NCBI RefSeq assembly: GCF_002311515.1
Contig: NZ_DCAO01000042.1
Location: forward strand, 2,048-16,856
Reading direction: 5' to 3'
Origin: Thalassospira sp. UBA1131
GTDB lineage: Bacteria; Pseudomonadota; Alphaproteobacteria; Rhodospirillales; Thalassospiraceae
DNA: 14,809 bases
Made by a program: the position numbers and the translations under genes. A model generated the notes under the pieces. The model was given only the letters and a program-made list of their open reading frames with translations, was not told the DNA's origin and ran no database searches. This document shows, in pieces, positions 7,452-13,877 of the stretch; the first letter of the stretch is position 1, and every line of letters starts with the position of its first letter.

Positions 7452-7481
7452 TGTATAGCCTCAACAAACGCACCCCGTCAA
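7452..7481 (-). promoter_or_regulatory. promoter of the tRNA-Cys/tRNA-Asn unit
   Basis: On the minus strand TTGACG (7481-7476) and TATACA (7457-7452) are 18 bases apart, about 19 bases ahead of the tRNA-Cys 5' end. This is a good sigma70-type promoter at the right distance for a short tRNA leader. Confidence 0.75.
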
Positions 7482-7538
7482 GCACCCAATTTTACATTTT
7501 TCTGAAGGCTTGGGGATTAGTGCTACTAAAAAGAACAA

Positions 7539-7565
7539 ACCACCCGGGAAAACTTCACGGGTGGT
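7539..7565 (-). terminator. terminator of the chemoreceptor gene
   Basis: ACCACCCG (7539-7546) and CGGGTGGT (7558-7565) form a perfect 8-bp stem with an 11-base loop. On the minus strand TTTGTTCTTTTT follows. It lies 44 bases after the receptor stop codon. Confidence 0.8.
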
Positions 7566-7608
7566 CGTAAAAGCTTATGGGAATGTCATCCCACAGTTGG
7601 TCAAAGGG

Positions 7609-10050
7609 CTAGCCTTTGGCTTTACCAAAGCGGTTCTCAAGCCACGGTTTCAATCTTTCCTCGCGGATCTTACTCGGTGCGAAATCGAGGTTTGCGATGG
7701 TATCGAGACTGTTTTCAACCTCAAACGGAATGGTGGTGTTCGGGCCTTCGATGGTGATCTCGCCCTTTGTGCCTTCCTTGATCGCCTCAACGAGCGAGAC
7801 CTTTACACCGCCCGCCGATATATCGATGGTCTGACCACGGATGGACTTCCCGTTGACCTTCACTGTTACGGCGAGTTGAGCTTCGTACCGGGGATCCTTG
7901 CGACGGTTTACTTCCGGCGTGGCAGTACGAACGATTCGAACAAGGCTCTTACGAAGTTCAGCGATGCTTTCATCAACTTCTTCGGCGATTTTGTTCATAT
8001 CAGCCGCACGGGTGAGGTTGTCTTGCGCCTCGGAGGCAACATGGCCGATCTTTTCGGTCACTTCGTTCGATGCTTCTGCTGTCTGAACCACGTTACGGGC
8101 GATTTCCTGGGTTGCATCGTCCTGCTGGCGCACGCTGACCGCAACGTTGGAGGCGACTTCGTCAACGCGACGGATGCTTGAAGTCATTTGCTGGACAGTT
8201 TCAACCACCGAACCGGTCACATTCTGGATTTCTCCCAGTTGACGGGTGATTTCCTCGGTGGATTTGGCGGTCTGATTGGCAAGGTTTTTAACTTCCTGGG
8301 CGACAACCGCGAAACCTTTGCCCGCATCACCGGCGCGGGCGGCCTCAATGGTTGCGTTCAATGCAAGAAGGTTGGTCTGAGCAGCAATATCACCGATCAG
8401 TTCGGCAACCTCGCCAATGCGATCAACGCTATCTTTCAGTGATTTGACCGTGTTTTCTGCGCTTTCACCAGCCCGGTTGGCTTCTGCTGTCAGGCTTGTT
8501 GCTTCTTCGATTTGGCGCGTAATTTCGCGGATTGACGCCGCCAGCTCTTCGGATGCACCAGAGACGGTTTCCGCGTTCGCCAAGGCTTCGTGTGCGGCAG
8601 CAGCAACACTCTCAGAGTTTTCCGAAACACGCTCTGAAGAGCCTGCCATATCAACAGCGGCCGCATTCAAACGCCCTGTTTGATCAATAATTGACTGAAC
8701 AACCTTTTGCAGTTCTTGCTCGACGGTCTCGGCTAGGCCACGCAGCGCGCCAACGCGTTGTAGGTTGGACCTTGATTCATTCTCTTCGCGTTCGAGCTTG
8801 GCGTAGCAAAGTTTGGCGTGCAAAGCGCGCAATTGCTGTATCGCCGGTTTGAAATCGGAAACGGATGGCAGTTCGATCAAATAGCTCGAATCATTGGTTT
8901 CGATGGCTTCGAAATGATTTTCCATCTGTGCAAGCGGCCGTCTGAGCTTTTTGATCAACCATCCACCATAAATCACTGTCAAGATGATGGCGAGTGCAAC
9001 GAGAACGAGTTCAATAATCAGGGTCTGAACGAAATCTGCGCGCGCCTGTTCGACCCGTTCGCCAGCGATCAGGTTTTGAAGAACAGACAGATTGCCGATG
9101 AGTTCGGTCAGCGGATCGATTTTCTGGTAAAGCTCTTCCCTGACCAGGGCATCAAGGGCTGCGCTATCCTCGGCGACTAAAATCTGTCGCAGGCGGTCGA
9201 CCAGTTCGTCAGCGACGGGCAGCATGCCGCGGACTTCCTGAACGATTGGCGTTTCCCGACGGCCCAATTCACGATTGAGGTAAAGGTCAAGGTTCTCCTT
9301 AATGCGTGTCCTTGCCACATCAACGCTTTCAATGCCTTCCTGCCACGAAAAGTTGCCATTGCGAACCTTGTGAGAGGCATCAACAACGAAAACAGCGTAA
9401 TCATCGGATATCTGTTTGAGCAAGTTCAGCGGTTTTACCCGATTGTCATAGAGGCTTATCAGCGCCTTCTCAGTGTTGTATTGGCCCCACAGCCCATATC
9501 CACCGATCAGCATCATCAGAATGACCATGGTGCCAAATGCAACGGTCAGGCTGCCTTTGATACTGGACAGGAAGTTGCCCAATTTTGCCTTGGTGCTGGT
9601 ATCTACAATCTCACCATATTCAAGGCCGACATTTTTTGCCTGTCCCTTGCGCAAGTCGGCATATGTGCTTTCGGCACGCCTCTTTTCTGCGTCCGTTGGT
9701 TTGGTGCGGATCGACACATAACCTGTGACCTCACCCTTTTCCAGGGTTGGGGTAACGGTTGCGCGAACCCAATAATGGTCACCATTTTTGGAGCGGTTTT
9801 TGACCAGACCTTGCCAGGGAAGTCCGGCTTTGATCGTTTCCCAAAGGTTTGCGAACGCCTCTTTGGGCATATCGCTGTGGCGTACAACATTGTGCGGCGA
9901 GCCGATCAGTTCGTCGTCTGTAAAGCCGCTAATATCCACAAAGGATTTGTTGGCGAACTTGATGCGCCCACCCGTATCTGTCCCGGAGACGAGAATATCA
10001 TCGTCATTCATCAGGACTTCGCGATTGGTTACAGGACCATTATCACGCAT
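7609..10050 (-). CDS. Aer-like methyl-accepting chemotaxis protein: PAS, transmembrane, MCP signalling domain, C-terminal PilZ
   Basis: The product has 813 residues; AGGGGA lies six bases before ATG 10050. Residues 14-118 are a PAS domain close to that of the aerotaxis receptor Aer: HNVVRHSDMPKEAFANLW and GLVKNRSKNGDHYWVRA keep Arg57, His58, Asp60, Trp79 and Asn85, positions known or recalled as important for FAD binding or signalling in E. coli Aer. TM1 is at about 168-188 and TM2 at 343-366, flanking a mostly helical periplasmic region of about 150 residues. A HAMP-like linker follows. The conserved hairpin tip is at 547-594 (IGDIAAQTNLLALNATIEAARAG). Residues 715-805 form a PilZ domain with RRKDPR (716-721) and DISAGG (743-748), the two c-di-GMP-binding motifs. 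The protein likely senses redox or energy state, signals to CheA, and is tuned by c-di-GMP. No other che gene is in view. Confidence 0.92.
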   Translation of the reverse strand: MRDNGPVTNREVLMNDDDILVSGTDTGGRIKFANKSFVDISGFTDDELIGSPHNVVRHSDMPKEAFANLWETIKAGLPWQGLVKNRSKNGDHYWVRATVTPTLEKGEVTGYVSIRTKPTDAEKRRAESTYADLRKGQAKNVGLEYGEIVDTSTKAKLGNFLSSIKGSLTVAFGTMVILMMLIGGYGLWGQYNTEKALISLYDNRVKPLNLLKQISDDYAVFVVDASHKVRNGNFSWQEGIESVDVARTRIKENLDLYLNRELGRRETPIVQEVRGMLPVADELVDRLRQILVAEDSAALDALVREELYQKIDPLTELIGNLSVLQNLIAGERVEQARADFVQTLIIELVLVALAIILTVIYGGWLIKKLRRPLAQMENHFEAIETNDSSYLIELPSVSDFKPAIQQLRALHAKLCYAKLEREENESRSNLQRVGALRGLAETVEQELQKVVQSIIDQTGRLNAAAVDMAGSSERVSENSESVAAAAHEALANAETVSGASEELAASIREITRQIEEATSLTAEANRAGESAENTVKSLKDSVDRIGEVAELIGDIAAQTNLLALNATIEAARAGDAGKGFAVVAQEVKNLANQTAKSTEEITRQLGEIQNVTGSVVETVQQMTSSIRRVDEVASNVAVSVRQQDDATQEIARNVVQTAEASNEVTEKIGHVASEAQDNLTRAADMNKIAEEVDESIAELRKSLVRIVRTATPEVNRRKDPRYEAQLAVTVKVNGKSIRGQTIDISAGGVKVSLVEAIKEGTKGEITIEGPNTTIPFEVENSLDTIANLDFAPSKIREERLKPWLENRFGKAKG

Positions 10051-10372
10051 TATTTTCCCCTAAATCTCATGCCGAGACAATTTGCGTCAGTCACCCCAAG
10101 CGCGACAGCAGAACCCGCTGTACGAAATTAATTCGTTTTGCCGGTGTTACTGCGTGCAATGCGCGCCAAAGACTATACGTTGGGTTATGTTTAGCGCGAC
10201 GGAGGTCGTTTCAAGTGACGGTTGTATAATTTTTGTTGTGTTTTGACGGGCGGATTGCTGTGTAACGATCTGACAACGCAGAAACATATTTCATGTGAGT
10301 ACGGAGCAGGGGGCATCGTATAGGGCCGAGTTCCCGGCATAAACAGGTGCGCAGTTGCCTTATCAAAAGACT

Positions 10373-10398
10373 CTTTGCGCGGATATGAGCGCGCAAAG
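10373..10398. promoter_or_regulatory. strong inverted repeat CTTTGCGCG-N8-CGCGCAAAG
   Basis: The two 9-base arms (10373-10381 and 10390-10398) pair perfectly around an 8-base centre. GTCAATCTTTTA follows, which is T-rich but not a classical terminator tail. It lies 56 bases before the -35 box of the next promoter, so it could be an operator or the 3' end of a short transcript. Confidence 0.4.
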
Positions 10399-10454
10399 GT
10401 CAATCTTTTAGTGCCCTCAATGTGTTAAAATCGAAGCCACACATTGATCCGATG

Positions 10455-10483
10455 TTGTCAGTTGCTTATGTGCTGACTATAAA
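10455..10483 (+). promoter_or_regulatory. sigma70-type promoter of the PCMT-like/rhodanese genes
   Basis: TTGTCA (10455-10460) and TATAAA (10478-10483) are separated by exactly 17 bases. Transcription would start near 10490 and leave a leader of about 75 bases. The long upstream frame that begins at 10422 starts before this promoter and so is not the real start. Confidence 0.65.
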
Positions 10484-10565
10484 CAGGGCAATTGCCGCAG
10501 CCGTCTTTGGGGACAACAAGAGGACTGTGGTCTGTTTCTCGCGAGAATTTTCAGGTCAGATAATC

Positions 10566-11219
10566 ATGGATTACCAAATCGCGCGCCATAACATGGTGGA
10601 AAATCAGGTTCGGACCAACAAGGTTACCGATCCGCTGGTCATTGCAGCGATGGAAGGGGTTCCGCGCGAACTGTTCCTGCCGGAAGCCAAGCGCGGCGTT
10701 GCCTATATCGACGAGGATATCGCCGTGGGCGCCGGGCGTTTTGCCATGGAGCCGATGGTGATTGCGCGCCTTATGCAAAATGCCGAGATTGCTGAAACGG
10801 ATGTTGCCCTGGTGATTGGTGCCGGGTACGGCTATTCCAGCGCGCTGATCTCGCGCGTGGCAGAAACCGTGGTATCTGTCGAAAGCGACAAGGATATGGC
10901 TGCCGCAGCCGAGGCCACCTTCCAGAAGCTCAACTACGACAATGTCATTGTTGTCGAAGGTGATCTCGCATCAGGGTATGCCAAACAGGCTCCTTACAAC
11001 GTCATCGTCTTCGATGGTGCTGTTGCAGAAGTTCCGGCGGGTATCCTTGAACAGGTTTCCGAAGGTGGTCGTTTGCTCGCCGTTGTGCGTGAACCGGGCA
11101 AAGTGGGCGTTGCACGCCTTTACGAGCGCGAAAACGGTGTCATCGGGCATCGCGATCTGTTTGATGCGAACATTCCGTATCTTCCGGGATTTGAGCCGGC
11201 AGAAAGCTTTGTATTCTGA
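10566..11219 (+). CDS. PCMT-family (protein-L-isoaspartate O-methyltransferase-like) methyltransferase
   Basis: The product has 217 residues. The ATG at 10566 (MDYQIARHNMVENQVRTNKV) is chosen because the family begins here and AGG lies 10 bases upstream. The Rossmann-fold SAM-binding core is visible: motif I VIGAGYGYSSAL (83-94), the acidic residue after VVSVESD (102-108), and VIVFDGAVAEVP (146-157). True isoaspartyl methyltransferases carry a GQTISQP-like loop ahead of motif I. Here the matching stretch is DEDIAVGAGRFAMEP (50-63), with the TIS residues missing. This suggests a relative that may not repair isoaspartate. Such PCMT-like genes next to tolC recur in alphaproteobacteria, from memory. 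The rhodanese starts 13 bases after its stop, so the two are probably co-transcribed. Confidence 0.82.
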   Translation: MDYQIARHNMVENQVRTNKVTDPLVIAAMEGVPRELFLPEAKRGVAYIDEDIAVGAGRFAMEPMVIARLMQNAEIAETDVALVIGAGYGYSSALISRVAETVVSVESDKDMAAAAEATFQKLNYDNVIVVEGDLASGYAKQAPYNVIVFDGAVAEVPAGILEQVSEGGRLLAVVREPGKVGVARLYERENGVIGHRDLFDANIPYLPGFEPAESFVF

Positions 11220-11232
11220 TTGAGGTTTGACG

Positions 11233-11553
11233 GTGCTCGACATCAGTTGTGCTGAACTTGCGTCACGGCTTGATGCGAATGCACCGATTGCCTTGCTTGA
11301 TGTCCGCGAAGATTGGGAGCTTGAAATCTGCGCGATAGATCAGGCGCTCCATATTCCTCTTTCCCAACTATCGGGAAGGTTGGATGAGCTGGCGCCTGAT
11401 ATACCTTTGGCGATCATTTGTCATCATGGTGTTCGCAGTCGCCATGCGGGCCTGTTGCTTGAGGATCATGGATTTAAAGAGCTTTTTAATGTTCGCGGCG
11501 GTATAGATGCATGGGCGCTTGAAGTTGAGCGCGATATGAGCCGCTACGATTGA
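11233..11553 (+). CDS. single-domain rhodanese-like sulfurtransferase
   Basis: The product has 106 residues from a GTG start at 11233. GTG is preferred over TTG 11227 because TGAGG (11221-11225) is seven bases away from GTG but only one from TTG. The single rhodanese domain spans the whole protein: LLDVRED (21-27), the active loop CHHGVRS with Cys63, and VRGGIDAWA (87-95). The family moves sulfane sulfur from a persulfide on the loop cysteine to a thiophilic acceptor. The six-residue loop size suits sulfur rather than phosphate or arsenate substrates. No signal peptide is present. The tail ERDMSRYD is typical of small single-domain rhodaneses. It follows the PCMT-like gene at a 13-base gap and precedes tolC by 144 bases. 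The role of the pairing is unknown. Confidence 0.88.
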   Translation: MLDISCAELASRLDANAPIALLDVREDWELEICAIDQALHIPLSQLSGRLDELAPDIPLAIICHHGVRSRHAGLLLEDHGFKELFNVRGGIDAWALEVERDMSRYD

Positions 11554-11615
11554 AAACGGCAATGACGGAGAAACGGGGCAAATTACTTTTTTTTGATGCA
11601 AATGCCTCTTTTCTT

Positions 11616-11627
11616 GGAAAATTTTCC
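11616..11627. promoter_or_regulatory. palindrome GGAAAATTTTCC upstream of tolC
   Basis: This is a perfect 12-base palindrome 70 bases ahead of the tolC start, after a run of eight T residues at 11587-11594. It may be a regulator site. I could not find a clear -35/-10 pair, so the tolC promoter is unplaced and read-through from the rhodanese gene is possible. Confidence 0.3.
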
Positions 11628-11697
11628 TTCCGTCGTTACCATACGTGAAACTGCGCCGGGGTCGGGACTTGGTGTAGGATTTTACAAGGGTAGATAA

Positions 11698-13050
11698 ATG
11701 ATCAAACGGTTCTTGCTGACCTGCAGTATTCTGGCGACCGGCGGCATTGTTGCCAGCGGCGCTTCTGCAGAAAGCCTGGAAGACGCACTTATCAAGGCGT
11801 ACCAGAGCAACCCGACACTCGAAGCCGGTCGTGCGGCACTTCGTTCGACCGATGAAGAAATTTCCTCGGCATTGTCAAACTGGCGGCCGAGTGTAAGCCT
11901 TTCAGGTAGCGCAGGCGTTCGTGATACCGAAACAGAAACCAACGGTACGAAAACAGATAACAATCTGACGCCCTATACGGTTGGCCTGAACGTTACGCAG
12001 CCGCTTTATCGTGGCGGCCGTACCACGGCAGAAACCGAACGTGCAGAGGCCCGCATCAAGGCTGCCCGCGCGTCGCTGCGTTCGACCGAGCAGGATGTTA
12101 TGCTGCAGGTCGCAACAGCGTATTTCAACGTTCTGCGTGATACTGCGGTTGTTGAGCTTAATCAGAACAACGTTCGTGTTCTGGAGCGTCAGCTTGAAGC
12201 AACCCGTGATCGTTTTGATGTTGGCGAGGTGACCCGTACGGACGTGTCCCAGGCCGAAGCGCGCCTTGCAGGTGCAAAGGCCAATTTGATCTCGGCACAG
12301 GGTGCCTTGGCCAATACCCGGGCGCAATACGAGCGCCTTGTCGGGAATCCGCCAAGCGATCTTGAAATTCCCAACGCGCTGTCGGGACTTCCGACAAGCA
12401 TTTCCGATGTTCTGACGATTGCACAGGGTCAGCACCCTGATGTCTTGCAGGCAATTTACAGCGAAGAAGCTGCTCAGTCCGACATTCGTCTGAGCGAAGG
12501 TTCGCTTTATCCGGAAGTAAGCCTTGCTGCCGGTGTTGAGCGCCAGCATGAAGCGTCAAATGATGATTTCACGTCTGATACGGCGGACATTATCGCGTCA
12601 GTCTCGATACCGCTGTACCAGCAGGGTGCTGTTTTCTCGAACGTGCGTTCGGCAAAGCAGACCGCCGGTCAGGCCCGGATCCAGATTGATGAAGCGCGCC
12701 GTTCAGTAATCGAAAATGCAACCAGTGCCTGGGAGACGCTTGTTACAGCACGTGCAAGCATCGAATCGCAGCAGGCACAGGTATCATCGGCTGAAGTCGC
12801 CCTTGATGGCGTTCAGCGTGAAGCATCGGTTGGTTCGCGTACCGTTCTTGATGTTCTTGATCAGGAACAGGAACTGTTGCAGGCACGCGTGGATCTTGTG
12901 GGATCGCGCCGTGACGCTGCGGTTGCCGAGTTTCAGGTTAAGGCTGCCATGGGGGCGCTCAATGCGCAGGTCCTTGGTCTGCCGGTCGAAATTTATGACA
13001 CTGAGTCCAACTATAACAAGGTCAAGGACCAGTGGTGGGGAACGGATTGA
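11698..13050 (+). CDS. tolC: TolC-family outer-membrane export channel
   Basis: The product has 450 residues, the usual size for TolC. AAGGG lies seven bases before ATG. A Sec signal peptide is clear: MIKRF, a hydrophobic core, and the likely cleavage after ASA at residue 24. Two repeated halves follow, as in all TolC proteins: each begins with a helical stretch and carries a strand pair (YTVGLNVTQPLYRGGRT near 85-100, and ADIIASVSIPLYQQGAVF near 300-315), the short strands and turns that form the outer-membrane barrel. Long Ala/Gln/Glu-rich helices make the periplasmic tunnel. The trimer joins inner-membrane pumps or type I secretion systems to the outside. No pump gene is in the window, so it may serve several partners. 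The symbol marks family, not a proven equivalence with E. coli TolC. Confidence 0.93.
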   Translation: MIKRFLLTCSILATGGIVASGASAESLEDALIKAYQSNPTLEAGRAALRSTDEEISSALSNWRPSVSLSGSAGVRDTETETNGTKTDNNLTPYTVGLNVTQPLYRGGRTTAETERAEARIKAARASLRSTEQDVMLQVATAYFNVLRDTAVVELNQNNVRVLERQLEATRDRFDVGEVTRTDVSQAEARLAGAKANLISAQGALANTRAQYERLVGNPPSDLEIPNALSGLPTSISDVLTIAQGQHPDVLQAIYSEEAAQSDIRLSEGSLYPEVSLAAGVERQHEASNDDFTSDTADIIASVSIPLYQQGAVFSNVRSAKQTAGQARIQIDEARRSVIENATSAWETLVTARASIESQQAQVSSAEVALDGVQREASVGSRTVLDVLDQEQELLQARVDLVGSRRDAAVAEFQVKAAMGALNAQVLGLPVEIYDTESNYNKVKDQWWGTD

Positions 13051-13068
13051 TTGGTTGATGATGGTCGG

Positions 13069-13090
13069 GGCAGGGTGGCGACATCCTGCC
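13069..13090 (+). terminator. hairpin after tolC, possible terminator
   Basis: GGCAGGGTG (13069-13077) pairs with CATCCTGCC (13082-13090) with one G-T wobble, closed by a GCGA tetraloop, 19 bases after the tolC stop. No T-run follows, so it could instead be an RNA-stabilising hairpin. Confidence 0.5.
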
Positions 13091-13145
13091 TTCGAACTTG
13101 GGTCGGATCGGTCTGGTTAAATGACACTAGTGCGGAAGTTTAATT

Positions 13146-13787
13146 ATGAGTGACGGGCAACAAGAACCTTCCATGGAGGATATCCTCCAGTCCATCCGCA
13201 AGATTCTTGCCGATGAGGGGGATGAAGAAAAACAGGAAGCTGCTCCTGAACCCGAACCGACGCCGGAACCGGAGCCAGAACCTGAGCCCGAGCCGGAACC
13301 AGAACCCGAGCCCGAAGAAGAAATAGACGAACTTGTGCTTGACGAAGAGCCTGAGGAACTTGAGTTCGAGGAAGAACCCGAGGAACTGGAGCTTGACGAG
13401 CCAGAAGAAGATGAAGAACTCGAACTCGACGATATGCTCGATTTCGATGAAACGCCTCTGGAAGAAGAATTCGACGAGCCGGAACCGGAACCAGAGCCCG
13501 AACCGGCAATGCCAGCACTTTACGATGATGAAGACGACGAACCGCTGATTTCGAATTTGACGGAATCGACGGCCACCGGAACCATCTCGGAACTGGCGCA
13601 AGCCGTTGCAAAGAAACGCGCAGTTGCCCTTGGCATTAACGCGGGCCACGCAACCCTTGAGGATCTGGTGCGTGATATGCTGCGTCCGTTGCTTAAGGAA
13701 TGGCTTGACGAAAACCTTCCCTATATGATCGAACGCCTTGTGAAAAAGGAAATCGAGCGGATTGTGAACCGCGCCGAAGACCTGTAG
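13146..13787 (+). CDS. popZ: PopZ polar organising protein (DUF2497 family)
   Basis: The product has 213 residues; GGAAG lies seven bases before ATG. Three parts are visible. An N-terminal helix (SMEDILQSIRKILADEG, residues 9-25) is the conserved partner-binding region. A long acidic proline-rich linker runs from about 26 to 134 and includes two runs of Pro-Glu repeats (34-57 and 112-120). The C-terminal helices (TLEDLVRDMLRPLLKEWLDENLPYMIERLVKKEIERI) are the conserved assembly region. In Caulobacter PopZ forms a polar microdomain that anchors the chromosome origin through ParB and recruits cell-cycle signalling proteins. The linker sets the fluidity of that condensate. The Caulobacter protein is 177 residues, so this linker is longer. 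The gene lies between tolC and valS, a position I recall for this family in Rhodospirillales. Parts of the repeat are encoded by near-identical GAACCGGAGCC-type units. Confidence 0.93.
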   Translation: MSDGQQEPSMEDILQSIRKILADEGDEEKQEAAPEPEPTPEPEPEPEPEPEPEPEPEEEIDELVLDEEPEELEFEEEPEELELDEPEEDEELELDDMLDFDETPLEEEFDEPEPEPEPEPAMPALYDDEDDEPLISNLTESTATGTISELAQAVAKKRAVALGINAGHATLEDLVRDMLRPLLKEWLDENLPYMIERLVKKEIERIVNRAEDL

Positions 13788-13808
13788 GTGAGCCGATTTT
13801 GACATTCG

Positions 13809-13837
13809 AGCGGCGCGCCAACGGTGCGCCGCTTTTT
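13809..13837 (+). terminator. rho-independent terminator after popZ
   Basis: AGCGGCGCGCC (13809-13819) and GGTGCGCCGCT (13823-13833) pair over 11 positions with one G-T wobble around the loop AAC. Five T residues and CTTT follow. The hairpin ends 40 bases before valS, so valS needs its own promoter or regulated read-through. Confidence 0.9.
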
Positions 13838-13877
13838 CTTTGGATAAACAATTAAACCCGCAGCGGATCAAAAGACC

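Larger units (their letters stand above)
10051..10565. other. 515-base gene-free interval between divergent genes
   Basis: No coding frame here is convincing; the minus-strand frame at 10191-10403 has non-protein-like composition. The interval holds the receptor promoter, which I could not place, and the promoter of the PCMT-like gene (10455-10483). It also contains an inverted repeat ACGAA-ATTAA-TTCGT (10122-10136), an isolated perfect TATAAT (10225-10230) without a good -35, and a strong hairpin at 10373-10398. A small RNA could lie here, but nothing proves it. Confidence 0.5.

Noticed and set aside
9370..10131. Plus-strand open frames antisense to the chemoreceptor, here and at 7510-8181
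   Set aside because: Both are antisense shadows of the receptor gene, with Phe/Cys-rich sequence and no ribosome site.
10191..10403. Minus-strand open frame of 70 codons in the gene-free interval
   Set aside because: Composition is not protein-like, no ribosome site is visible, and it crosses the strong hairpin at 10373-10398.
10422..10565. Upstream start extending the PCMT-like protein by 48 residues
   Set aside because: It begins before the TTGTCA/TATAAA promoter, and the family starts at MDYQIARHNM.
11902..12549. Minus-strand open frame of 215 codons within tolC
   Set aside because: It is fully inside tolC and shows no domain or start signal.
13799..13804. Perfect TTGACA as a -35 box for valS
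   Set aside because: No acceptable -10 box lies 16-18 bases downstream; that position is occupied by the terminator hairpin.
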